Shown piece by piece: positions 17,337-30,861 of a stretch of 64,000 nucleotides of DNA. How positions within the stretch are numbered: the stretch's first letter is position 1; each line of letters begins with the position of its first letter. Below the pieces are notes generated by a model. The model had not been told where the DNA came from, did not search any database, and worked only from the letters and a program-made list of their open reading frames with translations. The stretch is from Deinococcus murrayi DSM 11303 (GTDB taxonomy: Bacteria; Deinococcota; Deinococci; Deinococcales; Deinococcaceae), in NCBI RefSeq assembly GCF_000482805.1, contig NZ_KI519501.1, positions 158,261-222,260 of the forward strand, in the 5' to 3' direction. The position numbers were made by a program, and so were the translations under genes.

Positions 17337-17377
17337 GGGGGGAGGGCGGGGCCAGGGCGGCTCCCCTCCCCCCTTCC
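17337..17377 (+). terminator. Intercistronic stem-loop between binding-protein and permease genes
   Basis: GGGGGGAGGG at 17337-17346 pairs with CCCTCCCCCC at 17364-17373, followed by TTCCC. In such operons a partial terminator here usually yields more binding protein than permease. Confidence 0.55.
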
Positions 17378-17395
17378 CTATGGCATCATCGCGGA

Positions 17396-17458
17396 ATGCA
17401 ACAGGTGCTTCATTTCCTGGCCCCCGCGGGGGCTGATGCTTGCCGGAGCGCCGCGTGA
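17396..17458 (+). CDS. Putative leaderless 20-codon mini-ORF overlapping the permease start
   Basis: ATG at 17396 begins MQQVLHFLAPAGADACRSAA and stops with the TGA at 17456-17458, which overlaps the permease GTG (GTGA at 17455-17458). CATCAT ends 6 nt before the ATG, the spacing seen at leaderless genes in this window. A perfect palindrome, GCCCCCGCGGGGGC, lies inside it at 17420-17433. I infer translational coupling rather than a functional peptide; there is no homology. Confidence 0.35.
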   Translation: MQQVLHFLAPAGADACRSAA

Positions 17459-18237
17459 CGGCCCCTTCCCGCAAACCCTTGGGCGGGCTGGCCCTGCTGG
17501 GGTGGGTGGCGGGGGCAGCGGCGGCGTTTTTGCTGCTCTTTTACGTCATCACCCTGATTTTGCGCCAGATGCCCGACCCCATCGGCCCCCGCGCCGACTT
17601 CTTCGTCGAAGGAGCGCGGATGACCCTGCAACTCACGGTGGTCAGCGGGCTGATTGGCCTGCTCATTGGCGTGGTGGCGGGGATTCAGCGCACGAGCACC
17701 CTGTGGCTGGTGCGGGCACCCGCCAGCTTCTTCATCTGGCTGATTCGCGGCACGCCCCTGCTGGTGCAAATCCTGTTCGTGTACAACGCGCTTCCACTGC
17801 TCTTGCAGGCGCTGGGGCTGAACCTCGAACTCAATGAGTTCTGGTCGGCGGTGATTGCCCTCTCGCTCAATGTGGGGGCCTACAACGCTGAGGTGGTCCG
17901 GGCAGGCATCCAGGCCATCGCCCGCGGCCAGACTGAGGCCGCCCGGTCCCTGGGCCTGAGCGGAGCGCAGACCATGAGCGCGGTGGTGCTGCCGCAGGCG
18001 ATGCGAGTGGTCGTACCGCCGCTGGTGAATAACCTCGTGGCGCTGCTCAAGGACTCCTCGCTCGCCTCGGTCATTTCGCTGCTCGAACTCACCCTCGCCG
18101 GAAACCGCGTCTCCAGCGAAACTTTCCAGCCCGTGCCCGTGCTGACAACGGTGGCCTGCGTCTACCTTGCCCTGACCACGGTGATGACGCTGTTTACGGA
18201 CCAGCTCGAAAAGCGAGTACGGATTGCGACGCGGTAA
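17455..18237 (+). CDS. Amino-acid ABC transporter permease (HisM/GlnP family)
   Basis: A 260-residue inner-membrane protein with about five to six helices. The first cytoplasmic signature is FFVEGARMTLQLTVVSGLIG. The EAA loop that docks the ATPase is EAARSLGLSGAQTMSAVVLPQAMR. FIWLIRGTPLLVQILFVY and LLKDSSLASVISLLEL are typical of polar amino-acid permeases. The GTG start is chosen because GGAG lies 8 nt upstream and it forms a GTGA overlap with a mini-ORF. A TTG at 17440 would add five residues. It pairs with the binding protein at 16567 and, by inference, with the ATPase at 21674. Confidence 0.9.
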   Translation: MTAPSRKPLGGLALLGWVAGAAAAFLLLFYVITLILRQMPDPIGPRADFFVEGARMTLQLTVVSGLIGLLIGVVAGIQRTSTLWLVRAPASFFIWLIRGTPLLVQILFVYNALPLLLQALGLNLELNEFWSAVIALSLNVGAYNAEVVRAGIQAIARGQTEAARSLGLSGAQTMSAVVLPQAMRVVVPPLVNNLVALLKDSSLASVISLLELTLAGNRVSSETFQPVPVLTTVACVYLALTTVMTLFTDQLEKRVRIATR

Positions 18238-18240
18238 AGG

Positions 18241-18336
18241 CCGCCAGAAGCCAGCGACCAGCCACCAGCCAACAAAAGCCCCAGCGTTTGCTGAGGCTTT
18301 TGTTGCCGAAAGCTGAAGGCTGACCGCTGACAGCTC
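18241..18336. repeat. Intergenic palindromic element, CAGC/GTCAGC-word family, with terminator core
   Basis: The left arm is CCAGCGACCAGCCACCAGCC-like. The right arm is AAGCTGAAGGCTGACCGCTG-like. Between them lies a perfect hairpin, so the element sits as a bidirectional terminator between convergent genes. The same core wording recurs at 59170. Confidence 0.65.
18271..18304. terminator. Bidirectional terminator between the ABC permease and TRAP operons
   Basis: AACAAAAGCC at 18271-18280 pairs perfectly with GGCTTTTGTT at 18295-18304, with inner CAGC/GCTG pairs. A- and T-rich ends serve both strands. Confidence 0.8.
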
Positions 18337-20499
18337 CTACGCCACCGCCACCCCCGGCGGCTCATCCCGGCTGCCCGCCTTTTGCCAGAAATACACCCCG
18401 GCAAAGAGGGCGAGGGCAACGAGATTCCAGACCAGGGCGGTGGGGGCAATCAGGAGGAGGGCGGCGACGAGGAGGGCGAGCGTCTGCACGGGGTTCGTGC
18501 GGCGGTGCAGGTAGCGCAGGGTCGCGGCGCTAAAAGCCACCAGGCCCAGGAAGGCGAAGAAAATCATTGGCAGCGCCTCGGTCCAGGGCAGGCCGCCAAT
18601 CCGGTTCCCCGCAATCAGGAGCAGGGACGGGTTGAAAAACATCATGTACGCCAGTAGCGCCGTTCGCAGCTCGTACTGAAAGGCTTGCACGCCCGTGGCG
18701 ACCGGATTCCCGCCGGAAATCGCGGCGGCGGCAAAGGCCGCGAGCGCCACGGGCGGCGTCGAGTCCGCCATGATGCCGAAGTAGAAGACGAACATGTGCA
18801 CCGGGAGCATCTGCGCCGGGTTGCTCGTGTCCAGCCCCGCGAGGCGGGCGATGATGGGCACGATGAGCGCACTCATCAGGATGTAGTTGGCGGTCGTGGG
18901 CAGGCCCATGCCCAGGATGAGCGCGATGAGCTGCGCCATTACGAGCACGACGAGCATGGTCCCTACCGTCACGACCGAGGCGGGGTCCACAAAGGGCAGC
19001 AGCCCCCCCAGCGCCGTGAACAAGCCCCGGAAGGCCCCGCTCACCGTCTCCACAATCGTGGCCAGCCCAAAGCCCAGCCCGGTGATGGTGACGATGCCCA
19101 CGATGATGCCCGCTGCGGCGGTGGCGATGGCGATGCCAATCATGCTTCTGGCCCCGCTCTCGGCGGCCTCGACGAGCTGCTGGCCGCCGCGTTGCAGCCC
19201 GCGCCCAAGGCCGCGCCCCTCCCGCCGCCCCCGCCACGCTTCTTGCACGAGCATCATGCCTATCATCAGGAAGATGGTGTTCAGGGCGACCCGCTCTGGG
19301 GTGGCGTCCGGGTTGAGGGTCAGGGTGCCGATGAGGTAGGCCAGCGGAATGAGGTAGTACCACCCCGCCCGCAGGGTCGCGCCTACGGGCGGCAGCTCGC
19401 TGCGGGGGAGGCCGCGCAGCCCCAGCTTGAGCGCCTCGATGTGGGTGACGACGAGCAGCGCCCCGTAGCACAAGAAGGCGGGCACCGCCGCTGCCAAAAT
19501 CAGGGTCCGGTACTCGATGTTGAGGTTGTTCGCCATGATAAAGGCCGCCGCCCCCATCACCGGGGGCATCAGTTGGCCGTTGCTGGAGCTGGCGACCTCG
19601 ATGGCCCCCGCCTTCTCGGCGGAATAGCCCACCCGCTTCATCGTGCCGATGGTGATGTTGCCGCCCGTGACCACGTTGCTGACCGACGAGCCGCTGATGA
19701 TGCCATTCAGGGCACTGGAGAGCACGCTTGCCTTGGCCGGGCCGCCCCGAAAGCCGCCCAGCAGCCCCTGCGCCACCCGCATAAACCACTCGCCCGCCCC
19801 CAGCTTGTCGAAGACGGCCCCAAACAGCACGAACAGAAAGACGATTTGCGCCGAGACGCCGATGGCGGTCCCGAAGATGCCCTCGGTGTTGGCAAAGAGC
19901 TGCCCCACGACCTGCGGCCAGGTCTGCCCGGCGTGGAGCTGAAGCTGCGGCCCCAGGTCGCTGCGAATCAGGCCCCGCGGCCCGGTCAGGGCGTAGAGGA
20001 TAAAGACGCTCGCCACCATGGGCATGGCGATGCCGACCGTGCGCCACGCCGCGAGCAAAAGCAGCACAATCAGGGCGCTGCCCACCCAGACATCGGTCGA
20101 GTTCAGCGCTCCGCCCTGCACGCCCGCGATGGTGGGGTACTGGGCCATCAGGTAGGTGGCCGTGCCCACCGCCCCCGCCCCCAGCAGCCAGTCGAACCAG
20201 GGTACCCCCCGCTGCGCCCGCCCCGGCGTCTTGCGCGGGGTAAAGACCAGATAGGCCAGCGCAAAGGCAAAGGCCAGGTGCGTGGCCCGCAGCAGCAGGG
20301 TGTCCAGGGTGCCGACCTGCGCGGCGTACATCTGAAAGCCGCACCAAGCCAGCGCAACCAGGGTTACCAGCATCTTGGGCAAGCCGGAGAGTTGCCGTCC
20401 GCCCGTCTCGTTGGCCTCGACCAGCTCCAGGGCGCGGCGCTCGCCCTCCGTTAGCTCCAGCGCCGGGTCCGTCGAGACGGGCCGCGTGGGGTCACTCAT
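18337..20499 (-). CDS. TRAP transporter permease, fused 4TM/12TM (DctQM-type)
   Basis: A 720-residue membrane protein. An N-terminal block of about four helices (the DctQ-like part) is fused to the large DctM-like channel, recognised by SALNGIISGSSVSNVVTGGN, EVASSSNGQLMPPVMGAAAF, LILGMGLPTTANYI and FYFGIMADSTPPVALAAFAA. This fused form typically works with TAXI-type binding proteins, and one is encoded just upstream (20574). TRAP systems import organic acids or amino acids using the sodium gradient. GAGGACC lies before the ATG. It is the second gene of a two-gene operon. Confidence 0.92.
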   Translation of the reverse strand: MSDPTRPVSTDPALELTEGERRALELVEANETGGRQLSGLPKMLVTLVALAWCGFQMYAAQVGTLDTLLLRATHLAFAFALAYLVFTPRKTPGRAQRGVPWFDWLLGAGAVGTATYLMAQYPTIAGVQGGALNSTDVWVGSALIVLLLLAAWRTVGIAMPMVASVFILYALTGPRGLIRSDLGPQLQLHAGQTWPQVVGQLFANTEGIFGTAIGVSAQIVFLFVLFGAVFDKLGAGEWFMRVAQGLLGGFRGGPAKASVLSSALNGIISGSSVSNVVTGGNITIGTMKRVGYSAEKAGAIEVASSSNGQLMPPVMGAAAFIMANNLNIEYRTLILAAAVPAFLCYGALLVVTHIEALKLGLRGLPRSELPPVGATLRAGWYYLIPLAYLIGTLTLNPDATPERVALNTIFLMIGMMLVQEAWRGRREGRGLGRGLQRGGQQLVEAAESGARSMIGIAIATAAAGIIVGIVTITGLGFGLATIVETVSGAFRGLFTALGGLLPFVDPASVVTVGTMLVVLVMAQLIALILGMGLPTTANYILMSALIVPIIARLAGLDTSNPAQMLPVHMFVFYFGIMADSTPPVALAAFAAAAISGGNPVATGVQAFQYELRTALLAYMMFFNPSLLLIAGNRIGGLPWTEALPMIFFAFLGLVAFSAATLRYLHRRTNPVQTLALLVAALLLIAPTALVWNLVALALFAGVYFWQKAGSRDEPPGVAVA

Positions 20500-20526
20500 A
20501 GGGTCCTCATTTCAGGGGGAAAGAAG

Positions 20527-20562
20527 GGGGCCAGCCCCGCAGTCAATCGGTCGGCTGGCCCC
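20527..20562 (-). terminator. Intercistronic stem-loop between TAXI and TRAP permease genes
   Basis: GGGGCCAGCC at 20527-20536 pairs with GGCTGGCCCC at 20553-20562. On the minus strand it is followed by a CCTTCTTT tract. It probably terminates part of the transcripts, so that binding protein exceeds permease. Confidence 0.6.
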
Positions 20563-20573
20563 AAGGTCAAGGC

Positions 20574-21539
20574 TTAGCGGACGGTGACGCCCTTTTCGCG
20601 GAAGAAGCGGACGGCTCCGGGGTGCAGCGGGGCGGGGAGGCCCTGAACGGCTTTGGTGTAGGAGAAGTTCTGGGCGAGGGCCGGGTGCAGCGCCTTGAGG
20701 GCCTGTTCGTTGCCGAAGGCGGCTTGCATCGCCTTGTACACGGCGTCGGTGGGCACGTCGGTGGTCGTGACCAAGGTGGCCTGCACCGCCACGCTGGGGA
20801 CGGTGGCCCCCACGCCCCGGTAGGCGCGGGCGGGGATATTGAAGCGGACGTAGAAGGGGTACTTCTTGATGAGGGCGGCAGCCTGGTTGCCCGCGACGGG
20901 CACCATCTTGATGTCGGTGGTCTGGGCAATCTGGGTTATCGCGCTCGCGCCCACCCCGACGGTGTAGAAGAGGGCGTCGGCCCGCTTGTCCTGCATCAGG
21001 GTGATGCCCTGCGCGGGCGACACCCGCAGCGCTTGGCCAAGGTCGTCGAAGCTCAGGCCGTAAGCTTCCAGGACCTGCCGGGCCGTTTGCTCGGTGCCGG
21101 AGCCGAGGTCGCCGATGACGACGCGCTTGCCCCTGAGGTCCGCGATGGAGTTGATGCCCGCGTCCTTGCGGGCGACCACGTGCAGCACCTCCGGATAGAG
21201 GACCGCCATCGTACGAATCTTGGTGTTCGCCTTGCCCTGAAAGGCGGGCAGACCGGTGCCGCGGTAGGCGTAATACACGATGTCGTTTTGAGCAACGGCG
21301 GCGTCGAGTTCTCCGGTGCCCAGCGCTGTCATGTTAAAGACGCTGCCGCCCGTCGAGCGGGCGTTGGCGCGAACACCTGTATTGGCGTCTGAGATGAGCT
21401 TGGCGATGCCGGTGGCGACCGGAAAATACACCCCGGTGGTGGCCCCGGAGCCGATGGTCAGGAAGGTCGTGCCCTGCGCGGCGGCGAGGGCGGCGGTGCC
21501 CAGGAGGGCGGTGGTCAGCAGGCGCTGGCGATACTTCAT
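20574..21539 (-). CDS. TAXI-family TRAP transporter solute-binding protein
   Basis: A 321-residue secreted binding protein. The signal peptide ends near LGTAALAAAQG. The fold begins with FLTIGSGATTGVYFPVATGIAKL, a hallmark of the TAXI (TRAP-associated extracytoplasmic immunogenic) family. It continues with ARSTGGSVFNMTALGTGELD, ADLRGKRVVIGDLGSGTE and a C-terminal AYKAMQAAF-type helix. Some TAXI proteins bind glutamate, but the ligand here is unknown. The start at 21539 is supported by AAGGAGA just upstream. It is the first gene of the operon with the fused permease. Confidence 0.92.
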   Translation of the reverse strand: MKYRQRLLTTALLGTAALAAAQGTTFLTIGSGATTGVYFPVATGIAKLISDANTGVRANARSTGGSVFNMTALGTGELDAAVAQNDIVYYAYRGTGLPAFQGKANTKIRTMAVLYPEVLHVVARKDAGINSIADLRGKRVVIGDLGSGTEQTARQVLEAYGLSFDDLGQALRVSPAQGITLMQDKRADALFYTVGVGASAITQIAQTTDIKMVPVAGNQAAALIKKYPFYVRFNIPARAYRGVGATVPSVAVQATLVTTTDVPTDAVYKAMQAAFGNEQALKALHPALAQNFSYTKAVQGLPAPLHPGAVRFFREKGVTVR

Positions 21540-21673
21540 GGGGTCTCCTTGTGGGGTCTCCCCGCAGGCGGCAAGCGAGCGGGGGCCAGAACAAACGTGA
21601 GGGTGCAGGCAGCTTAGCACCGGGGCGGCGCGAAAGGGACAGGGGGACAAGCGCCCCCCGCTAGACTGCCCCC

Positions 21674-22426
21674 ATGAGCCAGCCCGCCTCTCCCGGCCCC
21701 ATCATCGTCGCCCAAGACGTGCACAAGCATTTCGGCGCCTTCCACGCCCTGCGCGGGGTCAGCCTGACCGTGCAGCCCGGCGAGGTGGTCGTGATTATCG
21801 GGCCGTCGGGCAGCGGCAAAAGCACCTTTATCCGCACCCTCAATGCCCTCGACCCACACGACAGCGGCAGCATCGTCGTGGACGGCATTCCCCTTCAGGG
21901 GGCACGCAACCTCGACGCGGTGCGGCGCGAGGTCGGGATGGTCTTTCAGTCCTTTAACCTCTTTCCGCATCTCACCGTGCTCGACAACGTGACGCTCGCG
22001 CCCACGCGGGTGCGCCGGGTGCCCAAGGCGGACGCCGAGCGCCGCGCCCTGGACCTCCTGCGGCGGGTCGGCATCGAGGAGCAGGCGAGCAAGTTTCCCG
22101 CGCAGCTCTCCGGCGGGCAGCAGCAGCGGGTCGCCATCGCCCGCGCCCTGGCGATGGACCCCCGCGTGATGCTCTTTGACGAGCCGACCTCGGCGCTCGA
22201 CCCGGAGATGATTAAGGAAGTGCTTGACGTGATGAAGGAACTCGCCCGCTCCGGCATGACCATGCTCGTCGTCACCCACGAGATGGGCTTTGCCCGTGAG
22301 GTTGCCGACCGCCTCCTCTTTTTTGACGCCGGACAGATTGTAGAAGACACCACCCCCGAAGCCTTTTATTCAGGCCCCCAGCACGAGCGGGCGCGGGTGT
22401 TCCTCAGCAAGATTCTGGGGCACTGA
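21674..22426 (+). CDS. Amino-acid ABC transporter ATP-binding protein (GlnQ family)
   Basis: A 250-residue ATPase: Walker [17 protein letters not shown]-loop [16 protein letters not shown], signature [15 protein letters not shown], Walker [16 protein letters not shown]-loop [15 protein letters not shown]. The Q-loop and C-terminus are those of polar amino-acid importers, matching the permease at 17455 and the binding protein at 16567. A divergent TRAP operon separates it from them. TAGACT lies 6 nt before the ATG, so it has its own leaderless promoter. Confidence 0.92.
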   Translation: MSQPASPGPIIVAQDVHKHFGAFHALRGVSLTVQPGEVVVIIGPSGSGKSTFIRTLNALDPHDSGSIVVDGIPLQGARNLDAVRREVGMVFQSFNLFPHLTVLDNVTLAPTRVRRVPKADAERRALDLLRRVGIEEQASKFPAQLSGGQQQRVAIARALAMDPRVMLFDEPTSALDPEMIKEVLDVMKELARSGMTMLVVTHEMGFAREVADRLLFFDAGQIVEDTTPEAFYSGPQHERARVFLSKILGH

Positions 22427-22435
22427 GAAGCTTTC

Positions 22436-22496
22436 AGCGGCCAGCAACCAGCCGCCAGCCAAAGTAGCCCTTGCTGGTCGCTGGCTGCTGGCCGCT
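22436..22496. repeat. Intergenic palindromic element, CAGC-word family
   Basis: AGCGGCCAGCAACCAGCC at 22436 and the right arm ending GGCTGCTGGCCGCT at 22496 form an imperfect inverted repeat of 24-bp arms. It lies between convergent genes and may terminate both. Confidence 0.65.
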
Positions 22497-22504
22497 ATCC
22501 CTTC

Positions 22505-23746
22505 TCAAGCGTCCCGCCGCAGCCGCCCGCACCCCCACCACGCCGCCGCGTAGAGAACGGCGCTGAGCACAAATACCGCCGGGTAGCCCGCCGCGTCCGC
22601 GAGGAGGCCCCCCGCGACCGGGGCAAAGAGGGCTGCGCCCACCAGCGTGTTGAGGGTGCCGATATAGCGGCTGCGGGCGTCGGGCGGCGCGATGTTGAGG
22701 AGGTGGTTGGTGTGGCCGAGGTTAAAACCCTGCACGGCCACGCTGGAGAGCACGAACACGAGCAGATAAGCGAGGCTGGGCAGCCCCAGCGCCCCCACCG
22801 CGAGGGCCGTGAGGGGCGCGAGGCCCGCGCTGACGCTGGCGTAGCGGATGATGCGCCGCGACCCCTTGCGCTCGGCGACCCGCCGCCACAGCAGGTTGGA
22901 GAGGGGCGCGGCCCCGGTCAGGGCCATCACGAAGGTGCCCAGGGTGGCCGCCGGGTAGTGCAGGTCGCGCAGGGCGTACACTGCGTAAAATGGCTCAGCC
23001 ATGCTCGCCGCCGCCAGCAGCAACCGCACCTGCAAAAAGGCCCGGAAGTGCCCGTCACGCAAGGTCTGTGGAATCGCCCGCAGCTCGTCCCGCAGGTTGC
23101 CGGGCGGGAGCGGCTCGTCGGGCGGCTCCTGCACCTGCCCGAAGACGCCGTAGCCCACCGTAAAGGCGACCGTCCCCAGCAAGAAGAGCAGCGCGTAGTT
23201 ATAGGGGAAGGCGAGGTCCGACCCCAGAATCCCTCGCACGGCCAGCCCTGCCCCGAACGCGAGCAGCCCGCCCCACAGGTTGCGGGCCGCGAAAAAGCGG
23301 GGGCGGCGCTCGGAAGGCACCGTCTTGCTGACGACCTCCAGGAAGGGCAAGCCCGCCACCCCCGACGCAAGCGCATTCACCAGCATCGCGCCGATGAAGA
23401 GGGTGAGGCACAGGGCCGGGCGGTCCGCGAGGGTGGCCGCCACAACCACCATCGCCAGGTAGGTCAGCAGCCGCACGAGCGCCGCTGAGCGGTACACCGG
23501 CAGCTTGTAGGGCAGCGAGCGCACCCGCGCCGCGACAAGCAGTTGCGGGAGCATCCACCCGCCCCCCGCGATGGCGGGCAGCAGGCCAATCACGAAGTTG
23601 GGTGCTCCCAGCCGCGCTGCAAACCCCGCCACGACCACCGACACGCTCAAAAAGCCGTCCCCTACCGACACCAGCCAGCCGTTCAGAAGGCCGAGGCGTT
23701 CGTTGGGAGTCCAGGGCGTGCGGGCGGGGGGCGGGGCAGGCGTCAC
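22505..23746 (-). CDS. Major facilitator superfamily transporter
   Basis: A 413-residue protein with about 12 membrane segments. The loop between helices 2 and 3 is degenerate. FLEVVSKTVPSERRPRFFAARN matches the cytoplasmic loop of MFS members such as YfkF/BtlA-like permeases. No substrate can be given. The start is GTG at 23746, and CATAAT lies just 6 nt upstream with no Shine-Dalgarno, suggesting a leaderless transcript. It is flanked on both sides by CAGC-family palindromes. Confidence 0.85.
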   Translation of the reverse strand: MTPAPPPARTPWTPNERLGLLNGWLVSVGDGFLSVSVVVAGFAARLGAPNFVIGLLPAIAGGGWMLPQLLVAARVRSLPYKLPVYRSAALVRLLTYLAMVVVAATLADRPALCLTLFIGAMLVNALASGVAGLPFLEVVSKTVPSERRPRFFAARNLWGGLLAFGAGLAVRGILGSDLAFPYNYALLFLLGTVAFTVGYGVFGQVQEPPDEPLPPGNLRDELRAIPQTLRDGHFRAFLQVRLLLAAASMAEPFYAVYALRDLHYPAATLGTFVMALTGAAPLSNLLWRRVAERKGSRRIIRYASVSAGLAPLTALAVGALGLPSLAYLLVFVLSSVAVQGFNLGHTNHLLNIAPPDARSRYIGTLNTLVGAALFAPVAGGLLADAAGYPAVFVLSAVLYAAAWWGCGRLRRDA

Positions 23747-23769
23747 CGGGGCATTATGGGGGAGGAAAG

Positions 23770-23882
23770 AAGCCGTCAGCCGTCAGCTATCAGCCGTCAG
23801 CCGCTCCGCCCGGTCCCTCCTTCTGCTGACTGCTGGTCGCTAGTCGCTGGCAGCTTGTTGCTGAAAGCTGACCGCTGAAAGC
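23770..23882. repeat. Intergenic palindromic element, GTCAGC-word family, copy 1 of a near-identical pair
   Basis: The left arm is a run of CAGCCGTCAGC words and the right arm of GCTGACCGCTGAAAGC words. The middle, with CTCCGCCC, GTCCCTCCTTCTGCTG and GCTGGTCGCT, is almost the same as in the copy at 25555. It lies between the MFS start and the ClC stop. Confidence 0.7.
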
Positions 23883-23887
23883 TCCCC

Positions 23888-25531
23888 TCACACCCCCGGC
23901 AGCCGCAGCACCCCCTCCAGAGCGGCGTAGGCGTCGGGGCGGGCCAGGAAGACCAGCTCGTCTTCGGCAGTCAGGCGCATCTGCGGGCGCGGAACCCGCA
24001 CCGTGCCGCCGCGCACCACCCCCACGACCTCCACGCCGGGGGGCAGCGAGAGGACCGAAAGGCGAGCACCCGCCCAACTGCGCGGCACCGGGCGGCGGTA
24101 GAGTTCTTGCTCGGATTCCAGCGGGGGCAGGCCCCCCCCCACCGCTGCTTCCTCCGGGGCGGCGTGCAGAGGCCGCAGGGGAGCCGGAGGCGCGGGAGCG
24201 CGGCGAATGGTGACCGCCCCTGCCCCCGGCAGCAGCACGGGCAGCGGCGCGGAACTCTGTGCCCGCGAGCGCACCTGCGCGGGCAGCAGGCCCGTTTCGC
24301 CGCTGAGGGCGTGCGCGAGGCCAGCGGTGAGGAGGGCAGCGGGCAGCAGGGCGTCGCCGCCCCAAGCCACCGCCAGTAGCGCAGCAGCGAGGGGCGCGTT
24401 CAGCGTGACGGTCACGAAGGCGACGATGCCCACGAGCGCGGCCAGGGTGGGGTCCGCCCCCAGCAGCGACCCCAGCCCCACCCCCAGCAGCCCGCCCACC
24501 CCTACCGAGGGCAGCACCCCTCCGCCAAAGGCCAGCCGCGCCCCCAGCGCGAGCAGCAGCCAGCGCCACGCGCCCTCGCCCAGCGCCCCCTGCCCCAGAA
24601 AGCCCGACAGCCCGACCTGCACCCAGCCGGAGCCGTCCCCCAGCACGCCGGGGGTGCCCCACCACGCGATGGCCGCCGTGAGCCACCCGAAGGCCCCGCC
24701 CAGCGCCAGCCGCGCCCAGCCCCGCGTCCAGTCGTCGGGGACGGTACGGCAGACCAAGAGGGCCGCCCACCCCGCGAGGGTGACCCCCAGCGCCACCCCC
24801 GCCAGGGGTCCCACGCCCGCCAGGGTGGGCACGCCAACTTCCGGCACACTCAGCAGGGGCAGAAACCCAAAGGCCAGCCCGTACACCGCATAGGCCGCAA
24901 CCGAGGCGAGCACGCAGGGCATCAGCACCTCGAACTCGAACTCGAAGCGGCGGTAGAGCACCTCAGCCACGAGGACCGCCGCCGCGAGGGGCGCGTGCAG
25001 CACGGCCCCCAGGCCCGCCGCCGCCCCCGCCAGGGTGAGGCTGCGCGTCTCCACCGCGTCGAGCCGGGTGGCCCGGCCCAGCAGCCGCGCTCCCAGCCCG
25101 CCCAGCACGGTGTAGGGGGCGTCCCGCCCCACCAGCAGCCCCGCCCCGTGGCCCAGCAGGGTGGCAACCAGCGTCCGCAGTTGGGTGGGCAGGCTGGGCG
25201 TATCGCCCCGCGTGTGGGCACCCCGCACGAGCTGGTTGAGGGGGTCGCCGTCCTCACGCCCCACCAGCCAGACGTAGGCGACCCCCACGAGCGGCAGCGC
25301 GAGCAGGCCCCAGGGCAGCGCCTCCCCAAAGGCCATCAGCAGCCCGCCCTCGCCGGGGGTGCCGGGGGGCGAAAAGCCCGTGAGCCACGCCCCAGCCTCC
25401 AACACCTGCTCGAGCACAAGCCGCAGCCCCACGCACAGCGCCCCCACCAGCCCGCCCAGCAGCGCGCTGAGGACCACCAGCCGCCCGGTTTCCAGCCGAG
25501 TCAGGACAGCGCGGGGCAGAGGAGAGCGCAT
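23888..25531 (-). CDS. ClC-family chloride channel/transporter with C-terminal RCK_C-like domain
   Basis: A 547-residue protein. The first 400 residues form the ClC membrane fold with the internal duplication visible (GGGVLPSVGVGGLLGVGLGS in the second half). The segment equivalent to the gating GREGP motif reads GRDAPYTVLGG (about residue 134), so Asp replaces the usual Glu. After about residue 465, the tail PRSWAGARLSVLSLPPGVEV... through LTAEDELVFLARPDA is a TrkA-C/RCK_C ligand-binding domain, suggesting regulation by a small molecule. CBS domains are absent. The transport mode is uncertain. Confidence 0.87.
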   Translation of the reverse strand: MRSPLPRAVLTRLETGRLVVLSALLGGLVGALCVGLRLVLEQVLEAGAWLTGFSPPGTPGEGGLLMAFGEALPWGLLALPLVGVAYVWLVGREDGDPLNQLVRGAHTRGDTPSLPTQLRTLVATLLGHGAGLLVGRDAPYTVLGGLGARLLGRATRLDAVETRSLTLAGAAAGLGAVLHAPLAAAVLVAEVLYRRFEFEFEVLMPCVLASVAAYAVYGLAFGFLPLLSVPEVGVPTLAGVGPLAGVALGVTLAGWAALLVCRTVPDDWTRGWARLALGGAFGWLTAAIAWWGTPGVLGDGSGWVQVGLSGFLGQGALGEGAWRWLLLALGARLAFGGGVLPSVGVGGLLGVGLGSLLGADPTLAALVGIVAFVTVTLNAPLAAALLAVAWGGDALLPAALLTAGLAHALSGETGLLPAQVRSRAQSSAPLPVLLPGAGAVTIRRAPAPPAPLRPLHAAPEEAAVGGGLPPLESEQELYRRPVPRSWAGARLSVLSLPPGVEVVGVVRGGTVRVPRPQMRLTAEDELVFLARPDAYAALEGVLRLPGV

Positions 25532-25554
25532 CGCGCTGCATGGTAGTGCAAGGG

Positions 25555-25673
25555 AGCGGTCAGTCGTCAGCAGTCAGCTATCAGCCGCTCCGCCCAGTCC
25601 CTCCTTCTGCTGGCTGCTGGTCGCTGGCAGCTTGTTGCCGAAAGCTGACGGCTGACCGCTCACGGCTCACAGC

Positions 25674-25676
<3 letters not shown>
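25555..25676. repeat. Intergenic palindromic element, GTCAGC-word family, copy 2
   Basis: It has the same order of modules as the element at 23770: GTCAGC words, then GCTATCAGCCGCTCCGCCC, then CTCCTTCTGCTG and GCTGGTCGCTGGCAGCTTG, then GCTGACGGCTGACCGCT. It lies between the ClC start and the amylase stop. Confidence 0.7.
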
Positions 25677-27122
<1,446 letters not shown>

Positions 27123-27486
27123 GGGGAGAGGGTAGCGCGTGGGGCTTGGTTGGGTTGCTGTGGCGGTGTCTGGCCGGGCATCTTGATTGCGGCCCTGCCC
27201 CCACCCCCAGCCCCTCCCCCCAGACTCGTAGAGCGGCGAAGCAGAGGCGGCAGGGGAGCGGCGCTGCGCTAGGCAAAGGTCGTCCCTCCATCTCCCAGCC
27301 TCGCTCAGCCCGTCCCTGTTTTCCCCTCCACGCCATCCTCCCGCCCAACGCAATGCCTCGGCGCTCCCCAAGCCGAACGGCCCGTCTGTCTGGAACGTGG
27401 GCTTGCAAAGTAGGAACGTTGAGGACGGCTGACACAGGAGAGAGACGGCTCTAGCAAGAGCAGGGCAGTGTCTCCCCCGCCGCTCC
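27123..27486. other. 364-bp gap between the amylase and ppc genes
   Basis: It contains the amylase promoter (TACCCT at about 27129-27134 on the minus strand). The rest is GC-rich sequence with no supported gene, no obvious hairpin and no tRNA. It is the longest non-coding stretch in the window. Confidence 0.5.
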
Positions 27487-29967
<2,481 letters not shown>

Positions 29968-29968
29968 C

Positions 29969-30760
<792 letters not shown>

Positions 30761-30861
30761 GGCCCAACCTTAGTGGACGGAACCCGCAGGGGCGGGGCGG
30801 ACCTCCCCCAGCGCCGCGACTCATCACCCCTTCCTCACACCCCGGCGTTTACCTTACCTTC

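Noticed and set aside
18685..20454. Long plus-strand frame (589 codons) over the TRAP permease
   Set aside because: Repetitive charged composition, no domain, and the minus frame is a clear TRAP permease.
27200..27480. Insertion sequence remnant in the amylase-ppc gap
   Set aside because: No terminal inverted repeats, duplications or transposase fragments can be found.
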